Positions 63,215-64,000 of a stretch of 64,000 nt of DNA are shown in pieces. Under the pieces are notes generated by a model. That model did no database searches. It saw only the letters and a program-made list of their open reading frames with translations, and had not been told where the DNA came from. The translations under genes and the position numbers were made by a program. Position 1 is the first letter of the stretch. Each line of letters starts with the position of its first letter. The stretch is taken from assembly GCF_017979475.1 (NCBI RefSeq), contig NZ_JAERIT010000005.1:62001-126000 (forward strand). The letters are read 5' to 3'. The stretch comes from Helicobacter pullorum NCTC 12824 (GTDB taxonomy: Bacteria > Campylobacterota > Campylobacteria > Campylobacterales > Helicobacteraceae).

Positions 63215-64000
63215 TTAAGTAAGAATCTTTGCACTCACCCATAATCCAAAAAGTGCAGCACACAGCACACAAAGCGTAATGATACAAGCAAAGCTTAGGT
63301 AGGCTAGTAGTGAGATTTGCACACCAGAGATTTTAAGCTTTAGTAGAAAGAGTAGGGTAGCAAGCGAGCCTATGGGTGTGAGTTTTGAGCCGATATTGCA
63401 ACCAAGCAAATGGGCAAGGGCAAGGGTGGTTTGGTGCAGTGAATCTAGCTCAAAAGATTGCAAAGTGAGATTACCCAAAAGCACCATAGGAAGGTTGTTT
63501 GCTATGCTAGAACCCAGACTTGAAAACAGCCCAATGCTAAAAATCTGCACAAACAGCGGTGCGGATTCTATGCTCCCAAAAATAGCACGCATAGATTCTA
63601 TAAATCCTGCATTTTTCACACCAAAAACTACTACAAACAACCCAAAGCTAAAAATTATGACCGAAATGGGTGTTTCTTTGAGTAAAGTAGAGATCTTAAT
63701 AAGGCTGAAAGTTGCTCCATAGCATAGAGCTATCGCACTTGTAAAAAACAAAACAACATACAAAGGCACACCGAATTTTTGTCCGATAGCTATGCTCATT
63801 AAAAGAAAAATAATAAGGGTATAGCATAGAGCTAGTGTCGTTTTGGAGGGGGGTTTAGGATTGTGGGTAGTTGTGGATTGTGGGCTAAAGTGTAGCGTGC
63901 GTGGGAGAAATTTCCTAAAACACAGCCATGTGATACCCACAAAGGCAAGCAAACCAAAGACTTGAGGCAATGCCATCATCAATGCAAAATAAGTAAAATC
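63215..64000 (-). CDS. ArsB-like anion permease, partial at the window edge
   Basis: At least 261 residues of a membrane protein with about seven helices. SSIANNLPMVLLGNLTLQSF and LAHLLGCNIGSKLTPIGSLATLLFL match the C-terminal half of ArsB/ArsB-NhaD transporters, which export arsenite. The frame stays open to base 64000, so the N-terminal half lies outside; the apparent starts at 63982-63976 are internal. No arsC or arsR is in the window, so arsenite as substrate is inference. Confidence 0.75.
   Translation of the reverse strand, partial: DFTYFALMMALPQVFGLLAFVGITWLCFRKFLPRTLHFSPQSTTTHNPKPPSKTTLALCYTLIIFLLMSIAIGQKFGVPLYVVLFFTSAIALCYGATFSLIKISTLLKETPISVIIFSFGLFVVVFGVKNAGFIESMRAIFGSIESAPLFVQIFSIGLFSSLGSSIANNLPMVLLGNLTLQSFELDSLHQTTLALAHLLGCNIGSKLTPIGSLATLLFLLKLKISGVQISLLAYLSFACIITLCVLCAALFGLWVSAKILT

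Overview
The window is AT-rich and almost fully coding, and it comes from an epsilonproteobacterium (Campylobacterota), most likely a Helicobacter of the enterohepatic type. Several gene strings match the order I know from Helicobacter and Campylobacter: rplU-rpmA-obgE-proB and fmt-birA-parA-parB-atpF'FHAGDC-exbB-exbD-tolA-tolB-pal-cpoB-slyD, flaG-fliD-fliS, and rluD-flpA-trmB-ftsE-ftsX-envC. CheR and CheB are present, and H. pylori lacks both. A CiaB-like protein and an HsrA/CosR-type regulator also fit this group. I see one tRNA and no rRNA, insertion sequence, phage or CRISPR array.

Layout. 0-2.1 kb holds molybdenum cofactor genes (moaD-moaE-mobB-mogA, minus strand) and a small exported protein. 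2.2-5.2 kb holds ridA, ribosomal proteins L21 and L27, obgE and proB. 5.5-9.6 kb is an accessory block: a large two-domain glycosyltransferase, a frameshifted GT8-like glycosyltransferase and a divergent XRE regulator, placed between proB and fmt. 9.6-26.4 kb holds fmt, birA, parAB, the whole F1F0 ATP synthase, the Tol-Pal envelope system, slyD, truD, htpX and folE. 26.4-36.8 kb (minus strand) holds a flagellar cap cluster followed by division and envelope genes. 36.9-47.9 kb (plus strand) holds rodA, a CAU-anticodon tRNA, an HMA protein, a DjlA-like protein, a CiaB-like HEFGH protein, cheR, cheB, lolA, citrate synthase and type II DAHP synthase. 48-50.8 kb holds an HsrA/CosR-type response regulator with an adjacent histidine kinase, and a lytic transglycosylase-like protein. 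50.8-58.8 kb holds murI, rho, a LysE exporter, pyrB, UDP-glucose dehydrogenase, tlyA, ribF and cmoA. 59-64 kb is compositionally different: a broken acetyltransferase, a GMP synthetase whose two halves are separate genes, and the start of an ArsB-like permease.

The most unusual locus is 59.6-63.0 kb. GMP synthetase is cut at the linker between its glutamine amidotransferase domain and its ATP-pyrophosphatase domain. A fused 3-methyladenine DNA glycosylase I / GNAT acetyltransferase gene lies between the halves, and a 22-codon reading frame with a strong ribosome binding site sits directly before the second half. The next most unusual point is the HsrA/CosR-type regulator: it keeps every canonical phosphorylation residue and sits beside a kinase gene, whereas the well-known relatives are atypical orphan regulators. 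Functions are assigned by recognising motifs and gene order by eye. No database search was run.
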